NCBI GenBank assembly: GCA_900754475.1
Contig: CAAECY010000111.1
Coordinates: forward strand, 1-10,300
Direction: 5' to 3'
Length of the DNA stretch: 10,300 bases
Source of the DNA: an uncultured Sutterella sp.
GTDB taxonomy: Bacteria > Pseudomonadota > Gammaproteobacteria > Burkholderiales > Burkholderiaceae_F
The notes under the pieces were generated by a model that worked only from the letters and a program-made list of their open reading frames with translations, did no database searches and was not told where the DNA came from. Shown here piece by piece: positions 1 to 7,516 of the stretch (within the stretch, counting starts at the first letter, position 1; each line of letters begins with the position of its first letter). The translations under genes were made by a program, and so were the position numbers.

Positions 1-429
1 CGCGTTTTTGCAAAACCGATCAGCTCAAAATCGCCAAAATCTGCGATCGCCCTGTGGTTGATACAGGTTTACGGGACTGTGGAGAATGCATCTCGCTCGA
101 TCTACAGTGGCCTTGTCGGTTGGTACGACGGCAATCCCATGAATTTGCACCCGCTTTCGAAGCAGGAAAGGGCGGTCAAATTTGTTGAGTTGCTCGGCGG
201 TCAAGAAGTCGTGGAGACGGCTTTAGAAAATGCCTACAAGGCCGAAGAGTACCAATGGGTACTAGAACTGGCCGACCTTGTTGAAGCGCACCCGGATTTC
301 ACGGAAAATCTTAGAAAGAAAATTTTGAATCTCCGCGTCCTCTCGCTTCGTGCAATTGGAAATATGGAATCCAATCCGCTCAATCGCAATTACTACTTCA
401 GTTACTCGAATTATCTGGAGAAGAAATGA
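1..429 (+). CDS. Alkyl/aryl-sulfatase-like protein, C-terminal part (5' end outside window)
   Basis: The frame is open from the first base to a TGA at 427-429, so this is the 3' end of a longer gene; the TTG at 58 is only an internal codon. The motifs VYGTV (about residues 22-26), GWYDGNPMNLHPL, a VELLGG segment and a YQWVLELAD segment match the alpha-helical dimerisation domain that follows the metallo-beta-lactamase domain in SdsA1/YjcS-type alkyl sulfatases, which cleave sulfate esters. The zinc-binding N-terminal domain would lie to the left and cannot be seen. The protein stops shortly after the RNYY segment, so the SCP2-like domain of long family members is absent; short members also lack it. 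Base composition is visibly more AT-rich than the genes from 2182 onward, and a dead transposase follows about 100 bases downstream. It may therefore be the intact end of an acquired gene or a remnant. Family assignment is fairly secure; activity is unknown. Confidence 0.65.
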   Translation, partial: RVFAKPISSKSPKSAIALWLIQVYGTVENASRSIYSGLVGWYDGNPMNLHPLSKQERAVKFVELLGGQEVVETALENAYKAEEYQWVLELADLVEAHPDFTENLRKKILNLRVLSLRAIGNMESNPLNRNYYFSYSNYLEKK

Positions 430-530
430 CGGAGGAAGGAAGCAAATGTATTGCGCAACCGCCGATTTCGAGTAATTGATGGATTTCTGAATTTTCCCGT
501 ATTCCACGTAACTTTACGGAACTGGCTTAG

Positions 531-1990
531 CTAGGATTTGAGAAGAAGCTCGGCACGAAGTTGTACAGATAGGGAAGGGTAACCCAATCGGTCCGCAACC
601 TCGTGCTGACGCTTCGTAACCTCGGTGAAGCGGCACTTGTTTTCACCGTAGATCACCTTGACGGGTGAGAGAAACGACATCGGCGAGTTCCGGGTAAATT
701 CGTCCGCGAGGCTCCGACGGATTCCTTTCTTCACGACGACGCTCTCGGGCGCCGCCATGCGGCGCTTCAGTTCGCACAGAATCGTGAGCGCCGCGAAGGA
801 AACGAAACGATGAAGCATCCCTCCATCGTATACGTCGAGTGAGCGTACAACACGTCCATGTTGAGGTCCGTCTTCCCGGCCATGAAGCACTTTTCAACGC
901 TGTCGCGTTGCCCGTACGTGTCGAGCACTCCATCGTGGAAACACTAGCAAAGAGCCCCGTACGCTTGAGTTCATGGGCAATGACAGCGTCGTCACAAACA
1001 AGGCGGCACTCCCCCGGGGCGCCCCGGCAGGCTTCTTGAACCAACGCAGCGTGTCGGACTTCCCGAGCGCCCGGGTGATCACGTCATCGTTGCAGTTCGT
1101 CCATTGTTCTCGAAAGCAACCGGATCCTCAAAGAGCTCCGCCTCATCGGAAATAGCACGATAGCGATCTCGGAACACGTGCACCCAAACCCGGCGCGAGT
1201 CCGTGGGGCCGAGTTCCAAGTCAACCGGGATGGTCTTTCCTTGAACCGAATCGGACAAGCGACAGAGGTGACTGCCAAGGCTCGGAAGCGTACGAGGTTG
1301 TCCTTGGAGAAATACCCGCGGTCAAGCACGGTGGTCGAGATGCGTACGTCGCCGAAGTACTTGAAACGAAAGAACAGTTCCGGGATCGTGCTGACGTTCG
1401 GAATGTTCCCCGGAAGAACGCGGAAAAGGATGGGTAGTCCGCATTTGTGGCTGAAGGCCTGTGCTATGTTGACCTGGCGACGAATCCCAGTTTTCTTCCC
1501 TTTGCCGTCACGGGCATCCTTGATTTGCAAGGTTCTGTGGCAATGTTCGTCGTATCAAAGGGAAACACCTCGTTCTCGTCCAATCTTTCGAGACACGCCT
1601 TAAAGAAGTCGACTTCCCAGTTCCGGCGGGAGCCAAGCTCTTCGAAGAACACCGTGATGTCCTTGGGCGTGAGATGTGCTTCAAAAGGCGATGTATACTT
1701 GCGGCGCCTTTGAAGATGTGCATCGCGCGAAAGGCCGTTTCAATATCCTTCGTGCGAAATCCTTCGAGGGCGAGGTCGTAGTGGCCGTCCTTGAGGTAGC
1801 GGCCGAGGATGTGTTGGGAAAAGCTTCTCGTTCCGTTCAGACGCATCATGGCCTCGTCGACGTCGATGCCGAGTGAGGGCAGTTGCTGGAAGAAGTTGTC
1901 CTCATGTTTCGGGACGGCTCGGTCGAACGATGGTTCTCGGAGGTACTCCTTTCCGCTCTCGGAGCGTTCAGAGAAAAAACGGGTATGTAA
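531..1990 (-). pseudogene. Decayed IS1634/IS4-type DDE transposase with many frameshifts
   Basis: Reading leftward on the minus strand, one transposase can be followed only by hopping between frames. The N-terminal part (about 1985-1700) contains GKEYLREPSFDRAVPK and YDLALEGFRTKDIETAF. Near 1700 the frame shifts to FFEELGSRRNWEVDFFKAC and FDTTNIATE (first catalytic Asp codon at 1554-1556). Near 1530 it shifts to DARDGKGKKTGIRRQVNIAQ, GLPILFRVLPGNIP and VLDRGYFSKDNL (second Asp codon at 1321-1323). Near 1275 it shifts to IPVDLELGPTDSRRVWVHVF. Near 1110 and 1020 it shifts again through DDVITRALGK and CDDAVIAHELKR. Near 910 it gives RDSVEKCFMAGKTDLNMDVL (catalytic Glu codon at 893-895), and near 815 FVSFAALTILCELKRRM, ending at the TAG at 531. 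The D-D-E triad survives, but no single frame can make the protein. The exact N-terminus and element ends are not clear. Assignment to IS1634 rather than IS4 rests on motif order only. Confidence 0.85.
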
Positions 1991-2083
1991 AGTTTGAGGT
2001 TGGAACCAGAGTCTCCCCTGTCAGGTTTAACCGATCTGCTCCTCACGTCAGAGCCGATTCTCAACCTAATTTCTTCCATACCC

Positions 2084-2120
2084 GAAAAAAAACGCCGTTC
2101 GTCTGAGGGCGAACGGCGTT
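2084..2120 (-). terminator. Intrinsic terminator of the parvulin gene
   Basis: An 11-bp perfect stem pairs 2091-2101 with 2110-2120 around an 8-base loop. On the minus strand it is followed by a run of T (the A run at 2085-2092 on the plus strand). It lies about 60 bases past the stop codon of the peptidyl-prolyl isomerase gene and in the right orientation to end that transcript. It also separates the intact genes from the decayed transposase. Confidence 0.9.
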
Positions 2121-2181
2121 TCGGCGAAGCGGGGATTCGGGAAGGTTGAGCGGATCCCCGGTCTTCGCGCGGGAAGTCGAC

Positions 2182-2964
2182 TTACTGAACCTTGGCGGCC
2201 TTCACGACTTCCTGGAAGTGGGCTTGAACCTTCTGGTTGGCAAGCGCGTTGCGAAGAACGGGCTTCTGACTTTCGAAGGAGGGGAAGAGCTCGGCCTTGC
2301 GCTTTGCTTCGAGCTTCACGACGTGGAAGCCGAACTGAGTGCGAACCGGGGTCTGAGCGACTTCACCGGGCTTCAGAGCCGAGAAAGCCGTGCCGAAGGC
2401 GGGAACGAAGGAGCGGGGAACGACCCAACCGAGGAGCCCCCCCTGGGCCTTGTTGCCGGTGTCTTCGGAGAATTCGGTGGCGAGCTTGCCGAAGTCCGAA
2501 CCCTTGTTGATGCGGGAGATGAGGTTCTTCGCCTGGTCTTCCGTCTTCACGAGAATGTGGCGGACCTGGTATTCGGTGTCGCCGTAAGCGGCCTTTTCAC
2601 GGTCGTAGGCGGCCTTGAGGTCGGCTTCGGAGACGGGGTTCTTCTTGGCCCAGTCCTGAGCGAGGGCCGTCACGAGGATCTGCTGACGGGCGTTTTCGAT
2701 GGCCTGCTTGACGGCGTCCTGGTTTTCAACCTTGGCCTTCTTGGCTTCCTGCAGGAGCACTTTCTGCTGAACGAGGATGTTCTTCACCTGACGTTCGAGC
2801 TCGTCGCCCGCGGGCTGGCCCTGAGCGATCGAGCGATCGTAGAGCACCTTCTGTTCGGCAACGGTCACGGTTTCGCCGTTCACCTTGAAGGCCTTGAGTT
2901 CGGCGCTGGCCGTGCCGGCGGTGATGAGAGCCGCAAGACCGAGGGCGATGACTTTCTTGTCCAT
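2182..2964 (-). CDS. Periplasmic parvulin-type peptidyl-prolyl cis-trans isomerase
   Basis: The 260-residue protein has a Sec signal peptide (basic MDKK, hydrophobic core, cleavage after ASA at about residue 21), so it should act in the periplasm. Residues 25-125 form a helical N-terminal chaperone-like region rich in K, Q and E. A single rotamase (PpiC) domain follows at about 131-220: YQVRHILVK (His136), FGKLATEFSED, GGLLGW (175-180), PAFGTAFSALKPGEV and FGFHVVKLE. Parvulins catalyse cis-trans isomerisation of peptidyl-prolyl bonds and help fold exported or outer-membrane proteins. One rotamase domain makes it closer to PpiC/PrsA-like secreted foldases than to SurA, which has two. The ATG at 2964 was chosen because the signal peptide begins there and GGAAGC (2972-2977) lies 7 bases upstream; the open frame continuing further upstream runs antisense-like through yciB and is not coding. 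It sits 98 bases downstream of yciB on the same strand, probably in one operon, with its own terminator. Confidence 0.92.
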   Translation of the reverse strand: MDKKVIALGLAALITAGTASAELKAFKVNGETVTVAEQKVLYDRSIAQGQPAGDELERQVKNILVQQKVLLQEAKKAKVENQDAVKQAIENARQQILVTALAQDWAKKNPVSEADLKAAYDREKAAYGDTEYQVRHILVKTEDQAKNLISRINKGSDFGKLATEFSEDTGNKAQGGLLGWVVPRSFVPAFGTAFSALKPGEVAQTPVRTQFGFHVVKLEAKRKAELFPSFESQKPVLRNALANQKVQAHFQEVVKAAKVQ

Positions 2965-3062
2965 TTTTTTAGCTTCCGAAAAAACGTTGGGATGGTTGAC
3001 GGAATTCGCGGCCCTCAGTACGGCCGCGGGTCCCACCGAGTGATTGGCCGAATAAAGATTTT

Positions 3063-3668
3063 TCAATTCTGCCGCTCGACCGCGTGCTTCGTCATGTAGA
3101 AGGCAACGCCAATTGTAAAAATCATTGTCAATGCGGTCAGGCCGAAAAGCTTGAAGTCGACCCATACATCGGTCGAAAAGAGGTAGGCGACCGCAAGGTT
3201 GACGCAGCCGACGGCGGCGAAAAAGAGGATCCAGAGATTCTGCACGGTGCGCCAGGCCGCATCCGGCATGTCGATCTGGCTCTTCATCAGAGCGCGCATG
3301 AAGTTGCGCCCCGCGAAGTTTCCGTAGACGAGGATCGAACCGAAGACCCAGTAGAGGATCGTGGGCTTCCACTTGATGAACATTTCGTTCTTGAGCCAGA
3401 GCGTGAGGCCCCCGAAGACGACGATCACCGCAAGGCTGATCCAGAGCATCGTTTCGACGCGTTGTCCTTTGATCTTGAGCCAGCCGATCTGACAGAAGGT
3501 GGCGACGATCGCTACGATGGTTGCAAGGAAAACGGGCGCGGTCATAGGCGTGACGCCTTCGCCCATGACGGACTGCGCCAGGGCGAGCGCGTCCGCGGAG
3601 AAGTGTTCGGAGAGTTTGAAGGTCGCGAAAAAGAGAATGACGGGAAAGAGGTCGAAGAGTAGTTTCAT
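3063..3668 (-). CDS. yciB: Septation protein A / inner-membrane protein YciB (IspZ)
   Basis: The 201-residue membrane protein opens with MKLLFDLFPVILFFATFKL, the hallmark start of the YciB/IspZ family. About five or six hydrophobic segments are visible (roughly 5-18, 45-62, 74-92, 103-118, 144-165, 172-192). Other family features are KPTILYWVFG (101-110), GRNFMRALM (120-128), the W-D-K-L-F-G region (169-176) and a basic tail. YciB proteins sit in the inner membrane; in enterobacteria they interact with elongation and division proteins and affect envelope integrity, and in Shigella loss impairs intracellular septation. The ATG at 3668 was chosen over the longer open frame because the family begins here and the upstream 83 codons are arginine-rich nonsense; the ribosome-binding site is weak. 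The segment between the first two helices (about 20-45) seems long. The parvulin gene follows downstream, a pairing common in betaproteobacteria. Confidence 0.93.
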   Translation of the reverse strand: MKLLFDLFPVILFFATFKLSEHFSADALALAQSVMGEGVTPMTAPVFLATIVAIVATFCQIGWLKIKGQRVETMLWISLAVIVVFGGLTLWLKNEMFIKWKPTILYWVFGSILVYGNFAGRNFMRALMKSQIDMPDAAWRTVQNLWILFFAAVGCVNLAVAYLFSTDVWVDFKLFGLTALTMIFTIGVAFYMTKHAVERQN

Positions 3669-3908
3669 GGCGTCGCCGACCCAAGAACGGGCGGCCCGGT
3701 GCGTTTCGAACCGAAGAAGGATAGCAGAGCGGCGCCTCACCCTTCGGAGAAACTTTCGCCCGATCGAGGGGGGCATTCGGAGTTTCCGTTCGCGCCGAGC
3801 GGCTCCTCTCAGCTCCTTGCGGGGCCCCTCCGACGCGCCTTTTCGCGTTCCGAGCGGCGAAAAGTCCTTCGGTCGATGCGGCGAGCCTTCGTAACAAAGC
3901 CTTCCGCA

Positions 3909-3922
3909 CGGTAACATTACCG
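3909..3922. promoter_or_regulatory. Short perfect inverted repeat, possible operator
   Basis: The sequence CGGTAACATTACCG is a 6-bp inverted repeat around a 2-base centre, lying in the AT-richer patch of an otherwise GC-rich divergent region. It could be a binding site for a dimeric regulator serving yciB, the M16 gene or both. No regulator gene is nearby, and a 14-base palindrome can arise by chance, so the role is speculative. Confidence 0.25.
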
Positions 3923-3995
3923 AACGTTTTCCCGCTTCCCGGTCACCCTTGCCCGGCCGCGGAAGCGTAGAGTTCGGGAAGACCGAATAACTTTC

Positions 3996-4069
3996 GACGG
4001 CCTGCGCGCGGCCGTCCGGCCCGCTGGCGGGTTTTCCGCGACGTGACGGGCACGGACGGTCCGTTGCCC
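3996..4069 (+). promoter_or_regulatory. Cluster of hairpins in the leader of the M16 peptidase gene
   Basis: Three inverted repeats lie in a row 30-105 bases before the ATG at 4100. At 3996-4016 a perfect 7-bp stem (GACGGCC/GGCCGTC) has a 7-base loop. At 4020-4035 CCCG-CTGG-CGGG is followed directly by TTTT, the shape of a short intrinsic terminator. At 4048-4069 two stem blocks (GGGCA/TGCCC and CGGA/TCCG) are separated by a one-base bulge. If transcription starts upstream of 3996, these would fold in the leader. Attenuation is possible but unproven; GC-rich DNA forms chance hairpins readily. Confidence 0.3.
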
Positions 4070-4099
4070 GCAGGACCGCCCACCCGAGAGTTCCTTGTT

Positions 4100-6847
4100 A
4101 TGAATAAAAAAGCGGCAATGATGATGACTGCGGCCGCCGTAGCGACGATCGGATGCGTCGAAGCGGCCGAGGAGAAAAACATGAACGACATGACGCCCGT
4201 CCCGGTAGTCACGGTCGAAGGGATGACGGAATACCGCATGCCCAACGGCCTCAAGATCGTCCTCTACCCGGACGCCTCGAAGCCCACCGCCACGGTCAAC
4301 ATGACCTATCGCGTGGGCTCGCGCCACGAGAATTACGGCGAAACGGGGATGGCGCACCTGCTTGAACACCTGATGTTCAAGGGGTCGAAGAACTATCCCT
4401 CGCCCACGAGCGAATTCACGAAGCGCGGTTTCCGCATGAACGGCTCCACGTGGCTCGACCGCACCAACTACTTCGTCTCCTTCACGGCGTCGGACGACAA
4501 CATGAAGTGGGCCCTCGGCTGGCAGGCCGACGCGATGGTGAATTCCTTCATCGCGCAAAAGGACCTCGACACCGAAATGACGGTTGTTCGCAACGAATAC
4601 GAAATGGGCGAGAACAAGCCCGTTTCCGTCATGATGAAGCGCATGCAGAGCGTGCTCTTCGACTGGCACTCGTACGGCCGCAGCACGATCGGGGCCCGTA
4701 GCGACATCGAAAACGTCGAAATCGAAAACCTCCAGGCCTTCTACCGCAAGTACTACCAGCCCGACAACGCGGTCCTGACGGTGTCGGGGAAGTTCGACCC
4801 CGACACGGTGCTCGGCTGGATCAAGGAGGATTTCGGCGCGATTCCGAAGCCCGAGCGCGTGCTCCCGAAGGAGTGGACGGTCGAGCCCGTCGCCGACGGC
4901 GAGCGCGAATTCACGATCCGTCGTCAGGGCGAAACGCAGCTCGTGGCCGTGGGGTACCGCATCCCCGCTGCGCTGCACGACGACTACGAACCCACTGCGA
5001 TGGCGGCGCAAATCCTTGCCGACGCCCCGACCGGGCGCCTCTATAAGGAGCTCGTCGAAACGGGTCTTGCGACCCAGGTCTTCGGCTGGCCGATTGCGGC
5101 CGAGAAGCCCGGCTTCGTCATGTTCGGCGCGCTCGTCAAGAAGGACGACGACATCGAACTCGTGAAGACGAAGCTCGTCGACGCGATCGAAAACGCCTTT
5201 GCCCGTACGCCCGCCACCGAAGAAGAACTCGGTCGTCAGCAGGCCGATCAGGCGACGATGTTCGAGCGCACGCTCTCCGACCCCGAGCAGTTCGCCGTGG
5301 GCCTTTCGGAATACATCGCGCTCGGCGACTGGCGTCTCTTCTTCGCGGACCGCGAAATGGTGCGCGACGTGAAGCCCGCCGACGTCGACCGTGCGGCGAA
5401 GACCTACTTCGTGCTCGACAACCGCGTCGTGGGCCTCTACATTCCGACCGACGAAACGAAGCGCGCCGAAATCACGGCCGCTCCCGGGGTCGACGAAGTG
5501 CTCTCGCGCTACACCTTCTCCGAAAAGGGTTCCGAAGCCGAAGCGTTCGACGTCTCGCAGGAAAACATCGACAAGCGTACGACGCTCGTCGATATCGGCG
5601 ACGTGAAGGCGGCGCTCCTTCCGAAGAAGACCCGCGGCGAAACGGTCGTCGTGCAGATGCAGTTCAACAACGGCAACAACGAAACCTCGGTGAACGCCGC
5701 GATTCCGATGCTCGCCGTCGCGATGCTCTCCCGCGGCACCGACACGATGACGCGCGACCAGATCGACGACAAGTTCACGGCGCTGAAGATGGAGGGCTCC
5801 CCCTTCGGCTTCACCACGGACCGCGAACACCTCGCCGAAGCGCTTGCCTTTGTGGGCGAGCTCTACGCGAAGTCGACCTTCCCCGAAAAGGAATTCGACA
5901 CCCTGAAGCGCCAGACGTTGGTGGGCCTTCAGTCGCGCTCGGACGACCCGCGCGTCAAGGGGCGCGACGCGATGACGCGTCACTTCAACACCTACCCGCA
6001 GGGCGACGCCCGCTACACGGAAACGTCCGAAGAGCTTGCGGCCGAAGTGGAAAAGGCGACGCTTGAAGACGTTCGCAACTACTGGCAGCGCGTCTTCGGC
6101 GTGACGAAGGGGACGCTTGCCGTCGTGGGCGACTTCGATCCGATGGAAGTTGAAGAAGCTCTGAAGACGAAGGTCGTCGGCGTCAAGAAGGCCGAAGTGC
6201 CCTTCGAGCGCATCGTGAGCGACTACCGTGAAGTGAAGCCCGCGCGCTTTGTCGTCGACACGCCCGAAAAGGAAAATGCGGTTCTCATGGCCCGCGTCGA
6301 CTTTGCGGCGAACCTTGCCGACCGCGACATGCCCGCGCTCATCACGGCCGACTGGATCCTCGGCGGTTCGAGCGGTCTTTCGAACCGCATCGTGACCCGC
6401 TTGCGTCAGAAGGAAGGCCTCTCTTACGGCGCCTCCTCGACCGTGACGATCCCCGCCTTCGGCAACCGCGCCAAGTGGTCGATCGGTGCGATCGTTGCGC
6501 CGCAGAACCTCGCTCAGGCCGAAGCGAGCCTCAAGGACGAACTCCGCAAGGCGCTCAAGGACGGTATCACCGAGCAGGAACTCGAAGAAGCCAAGCGCGG
6601 CATGATTGAAAACCGCGCCGTCAACCGCGCGCAGGACGGCATGCTCGCGGCGGGCTGGACGAGCAACCTCGAAATGGGCCGCACCTGGACCTTCTCGAAG
6701 GAAACCGAAGACGCCATCCGCGCTCTCACGGTGAAGGACGTCAATGCGGCGATTGCCCGCATCGCCGATCCCGATCGCATGACCTTCGTTCTCGCGGGCG
6801 ACCGCGCCAAGGCGAAGGCGGCCGGGAAGGACTTCTTCGGCGAATAA
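4100..6847 (+). CDS. Exported M16-family (pitrilysin-like) zinc metallopeptidase
   Basis: The 915-residue protein has tandem M16 halves. The N-terminal half carries the inverted zinc motif HLLEH (His86, Glu89, His90) and a downstream Glu166 in VVRNEYE, 75 residues after His90, the spacing expected for the third zinc ligand. The second half (from about 500) lacks HxxEH but keeps the GGSSGLSNRIVTRLRQKEGL and SYG region typical of the substrate-holding inactive domain. M16 enzymes close like a clam around peptides and cleave them in the chamber. The N-terminus (MNKKAAMMM, then an Ala-rich hydrophobic stretch) is an export signal; cleavage may follow VEA, or Cys19 in TIGC could be a non-canonical lipobox, so the protein is periplasmic or membrane-anchored. 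The ATG at 4100 was chosen over the GTG at 4043 because the signal peptide starts there. A terminator follows, and the gene appears to stand alone. The natural substrate is unknown. Confidence 0.93.
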   Translation: MNKKAAMMMTAAAVATIGCVEAAEEKNMNDMTPVPVVTVEGMTEYRMPNGLKIVLYPDASKPTATVNMTYRVGSRHENYGETGMAHLLEHLMFKGSKNYPSPTSEFTKRGFRMNGSTWLDRTNYFVSFTASDDNMKWALGWQADAMVNSFIAQKDLDTEMTVVRNEYEMGENKPVSVMMKRMQSVLFDWHSYGRSTIGARSDIENVEIENLQAFYRKYYQPDNAVLTVSGKFDPDTVLGWIKEDFGAIPKPERVLPKEWTVEPVADGEREFTIRRQGETQLVAVGYRIPAALHDDYEPTAMAAQILADAPTGRLYKELVETGLATQVFGWPIAAEKPGFVMFGALVKKDDDIELVKTKLVDAIENAFARTPATEEELGRQQADQATMFERTLSDPEQFAVGLSEYIALGDWRLFFADREMVRDVKPADVDRAAKTYFVLDNRVVGLYIPTDETKRAEITAAPGVDEVLSRYTFSEKGSEAEAFDVSQENIDKRTTLVDIGDVKAALLPKKTRGETVVVQMQFNNGNNETSVNAAIPMLAVAMLSRGTDTMTRDQIDDKFTALKMEGSPFGFTTDREHLAEALAFVGELYAKSTFPEKEFDTLKRQTLVGLQSRSDDPRVKGRDAMTRHFNTYPQGDARYTETSEELAAEVEKATLEDVRNYWQRVFGVTKGTLAVVGDFDPMEVEEALKTKVVGVKKAEVPFERIVSDYREVKPARFVVDTPEKENAVLMARVDFAANLADRDMPALITADWILGGSSGLSNRIVTRLRQKEGLSYGASSTVTIPAFGNRAKWSIGAIVAPQNLAQAEASLKDELRKALKDGITEQELEEAKRGMIENRAVNRAQDGMLAAGWTSNLEMGRTWTFSKETEDAIRALTVKDVNAAIARIADPDRMTFVLAGDRAKAKAAGKDFFGE

Positions 6848-6873
6848 GCGACGCTTTGCTTCGACGCATCGCA

Positions 6874-6898
6874 GTCCGTGCGGGCCTCCCGCACGGAC
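6874..6898 (+). other. Perfect 11-bp hairpin after the M16 gene
   Basis: GTCCGTGCGGG at 6874-6884 pairs perfectly with 6888-6898 across a 3-base gap. It lies 26 bases after the stop codon and 7 bases before the terminator stem. It has no T run of its own, so it is more likely a 3' stabiliser or part of a compound terminator than a terminator alone. Confidence 0.6.
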
Positions 6899-6905
6899 CA
6901 CCTCC

Positions 6906-6939
6906 AAAAAACCGCGCTCTTCGGGGCGCGGTTTTTTTT
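6906..6939 (+). terminator. Intrinsic terminator of the M16 peptidase gene
   Basis: ACCGCGC (6911-6917) pairs with GCGCGGT (6926-6932) around an 8-base loop, and the stem extends with A-T pairs from the flanking A and T runs. Eight T follow on the plus strand (6932-6939). The A run on the left arm means it could also stop transcription coming from the other side, so it may work in both directions. Confidence 0.92.
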
Positions 6940-6965
6940 CTTGCCGAGTCCCAAACCCGAAGGCG

Positions 6966-7440
6966 CCGGTGCACTTTCTAGCTTCGTTTCGACGGGGAAG
7001 CGGTCTTGCCGCGTCGCCCGTCCTTGCCGGCGCTCCCATTTCGGCAGCCCAATCAAGGCCGAGCCGTCCGCGTGGCGGGATTTTGACGTCGTTTCGGCGG
7101 GGTGCAGGCGGCCGGTGCACTTTCTCGCTTCGTTTGGGCGGGAAGCTGTTCAGCCGCACCGCCGTCCTTGCCGACGTCCCCGCTTCGGCAGCCGCATCGA
7201 GGTATGGGCCGTCCGGGTGGCGGGTTTTGGGTGTCGTTTTTGGCGGGCGCAGGCGACCGGTGCATTTTTTCGTTTCGTTTCGTCGGGAAGTTGTCCTACC
7301 CGCCGCCGTCCTTACCGGCGTCCCCGCTTCGACAGCCGCATCGAGGCACGGGCCGTCCGAGTGGCGGGTTTTTGATGTCGTTTCGGCGAGTGCGAAGACG
7401 ACCGGTGCATTTTCTCGGGTCGTTTCTGCGCCGCTCCTCG
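6966..7440. repeat. Non-coding tandem array of a 145-146 bp unit (three full copies plus a partial fourth)
   Basis: Units start with CCGGTGCA at 6966, 7112, 7257 and 7402, giving spacings of 146, 145 and 145 bases; the fourth copy fades after about 40 bases. Blocks kept in the full copies include the opening CCGGTGCA followed by a T-rich stretch and TTCGTTT, GTCCTT-CCG in the middle, CGGCAGCC or CGACAGCC, GCCGTCCG followed by GTGGCGGG, and TGTCGTTT or CGTCGTTT near the end. By eye, copies 2 and 3 agree at roughly four-fifths of positions and copy 1 is more diverged. Because 145 is not a multiple of three, each copy is read in a different frame, which argues against a repeat protein; long open frames here on both strands are GC by-products. 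The array lies between two convergent genes and their terminators, so any transcript would need its own promoter. I recognise no known repeat or RNA family. Confidence 0.9.
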
Positions 7441-7481
7441 AATGAGGCACGAGCCGCTCGATCGGGTCCGCACATTGAATG

Positions 7482-7516
7482 AAAAACGCCCCGGCGGGCC
7501 AAAGCCTGTCGGGGCG
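7482..7516 (-). terminator. Intrinsic terminator of the flavoprotein gene
   Basis: The 13-bp stem pairs 7487-7499 with 7504-7516 (two G-U pairs in RNA) around a 4-base loop. On the minus strand it is followed by TTTTT (the A run at 7482-7486). It lies about 50 bases past the flavoprotein stop codon in the right orientation. Another perfect 7-bp hairpin (GCGCGTC at 7528-7534 with GACGCGC at 7543-7549) sits between the stop codon and the terminator. Confidence 0.88.

Larger units (their letters stand above)
3669..4099. other. Divergent intergenic region between yciB and the M16 peptidase gene
   Basis: This 431-base stretch should hold the promoters of both divergent genes. I see no convincing gene in it: open frames on both strands are arginine- and proline-rich by-products of high GC. 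No strong -35/-10 pair stands out on either strand. What can be seen is a short perfect palindrome at 3909-3922 and a run of hairpins at 3996-4069 just before the M16 start, each described separately. Confidence 0.6.

Noticed and set aside
262..507. An 81-codon minus-strand frame overlapping the sulfatase-like gene
   Set aside because: It is antisense to a segment with clear alkyl-sulfatase motifs and has no recognisable domain or ribosome-binding site.
2146..3099. A 317-codon plus-strand frame opposite the parvulin gene
   Set aside because: It is antisense to a gene with a signal peptide and PpiC motifs, and is low-complexity in Gly, Leu, Glu and Val, as expected from a shadow frame.
2965..3909. 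Upstream extension of the parvulin frame through yciB
   Set aside because: The extra residues are an out-of-frame reading of yciB, and the signal peptide and ribosome-binding site place the start at 2964.
6966..7440. CRISPR array
   Set aside because: The repeating unit is about 145 bp with similarity throughout, with no short identical repeats separated by unique spacers and no cas genes nearby.
6966..7440. A repeat-containing protein encoded by the array
   Set aside because: Unit lengths of 145-146 change the frame at each copy, and the open frames have no start with a ribosome-binding site.
3917..7450. A 1177-codon open frame on the minus strand across the M16 gene and the repeat array
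   Set aside because: It is antisense to a clearly conserved peptidase, is arginine/histidine/valine-rich with no recognisable domain, and runs through non-coding repeats. High GC at third codon positions removes stop codons on the opposite strand.
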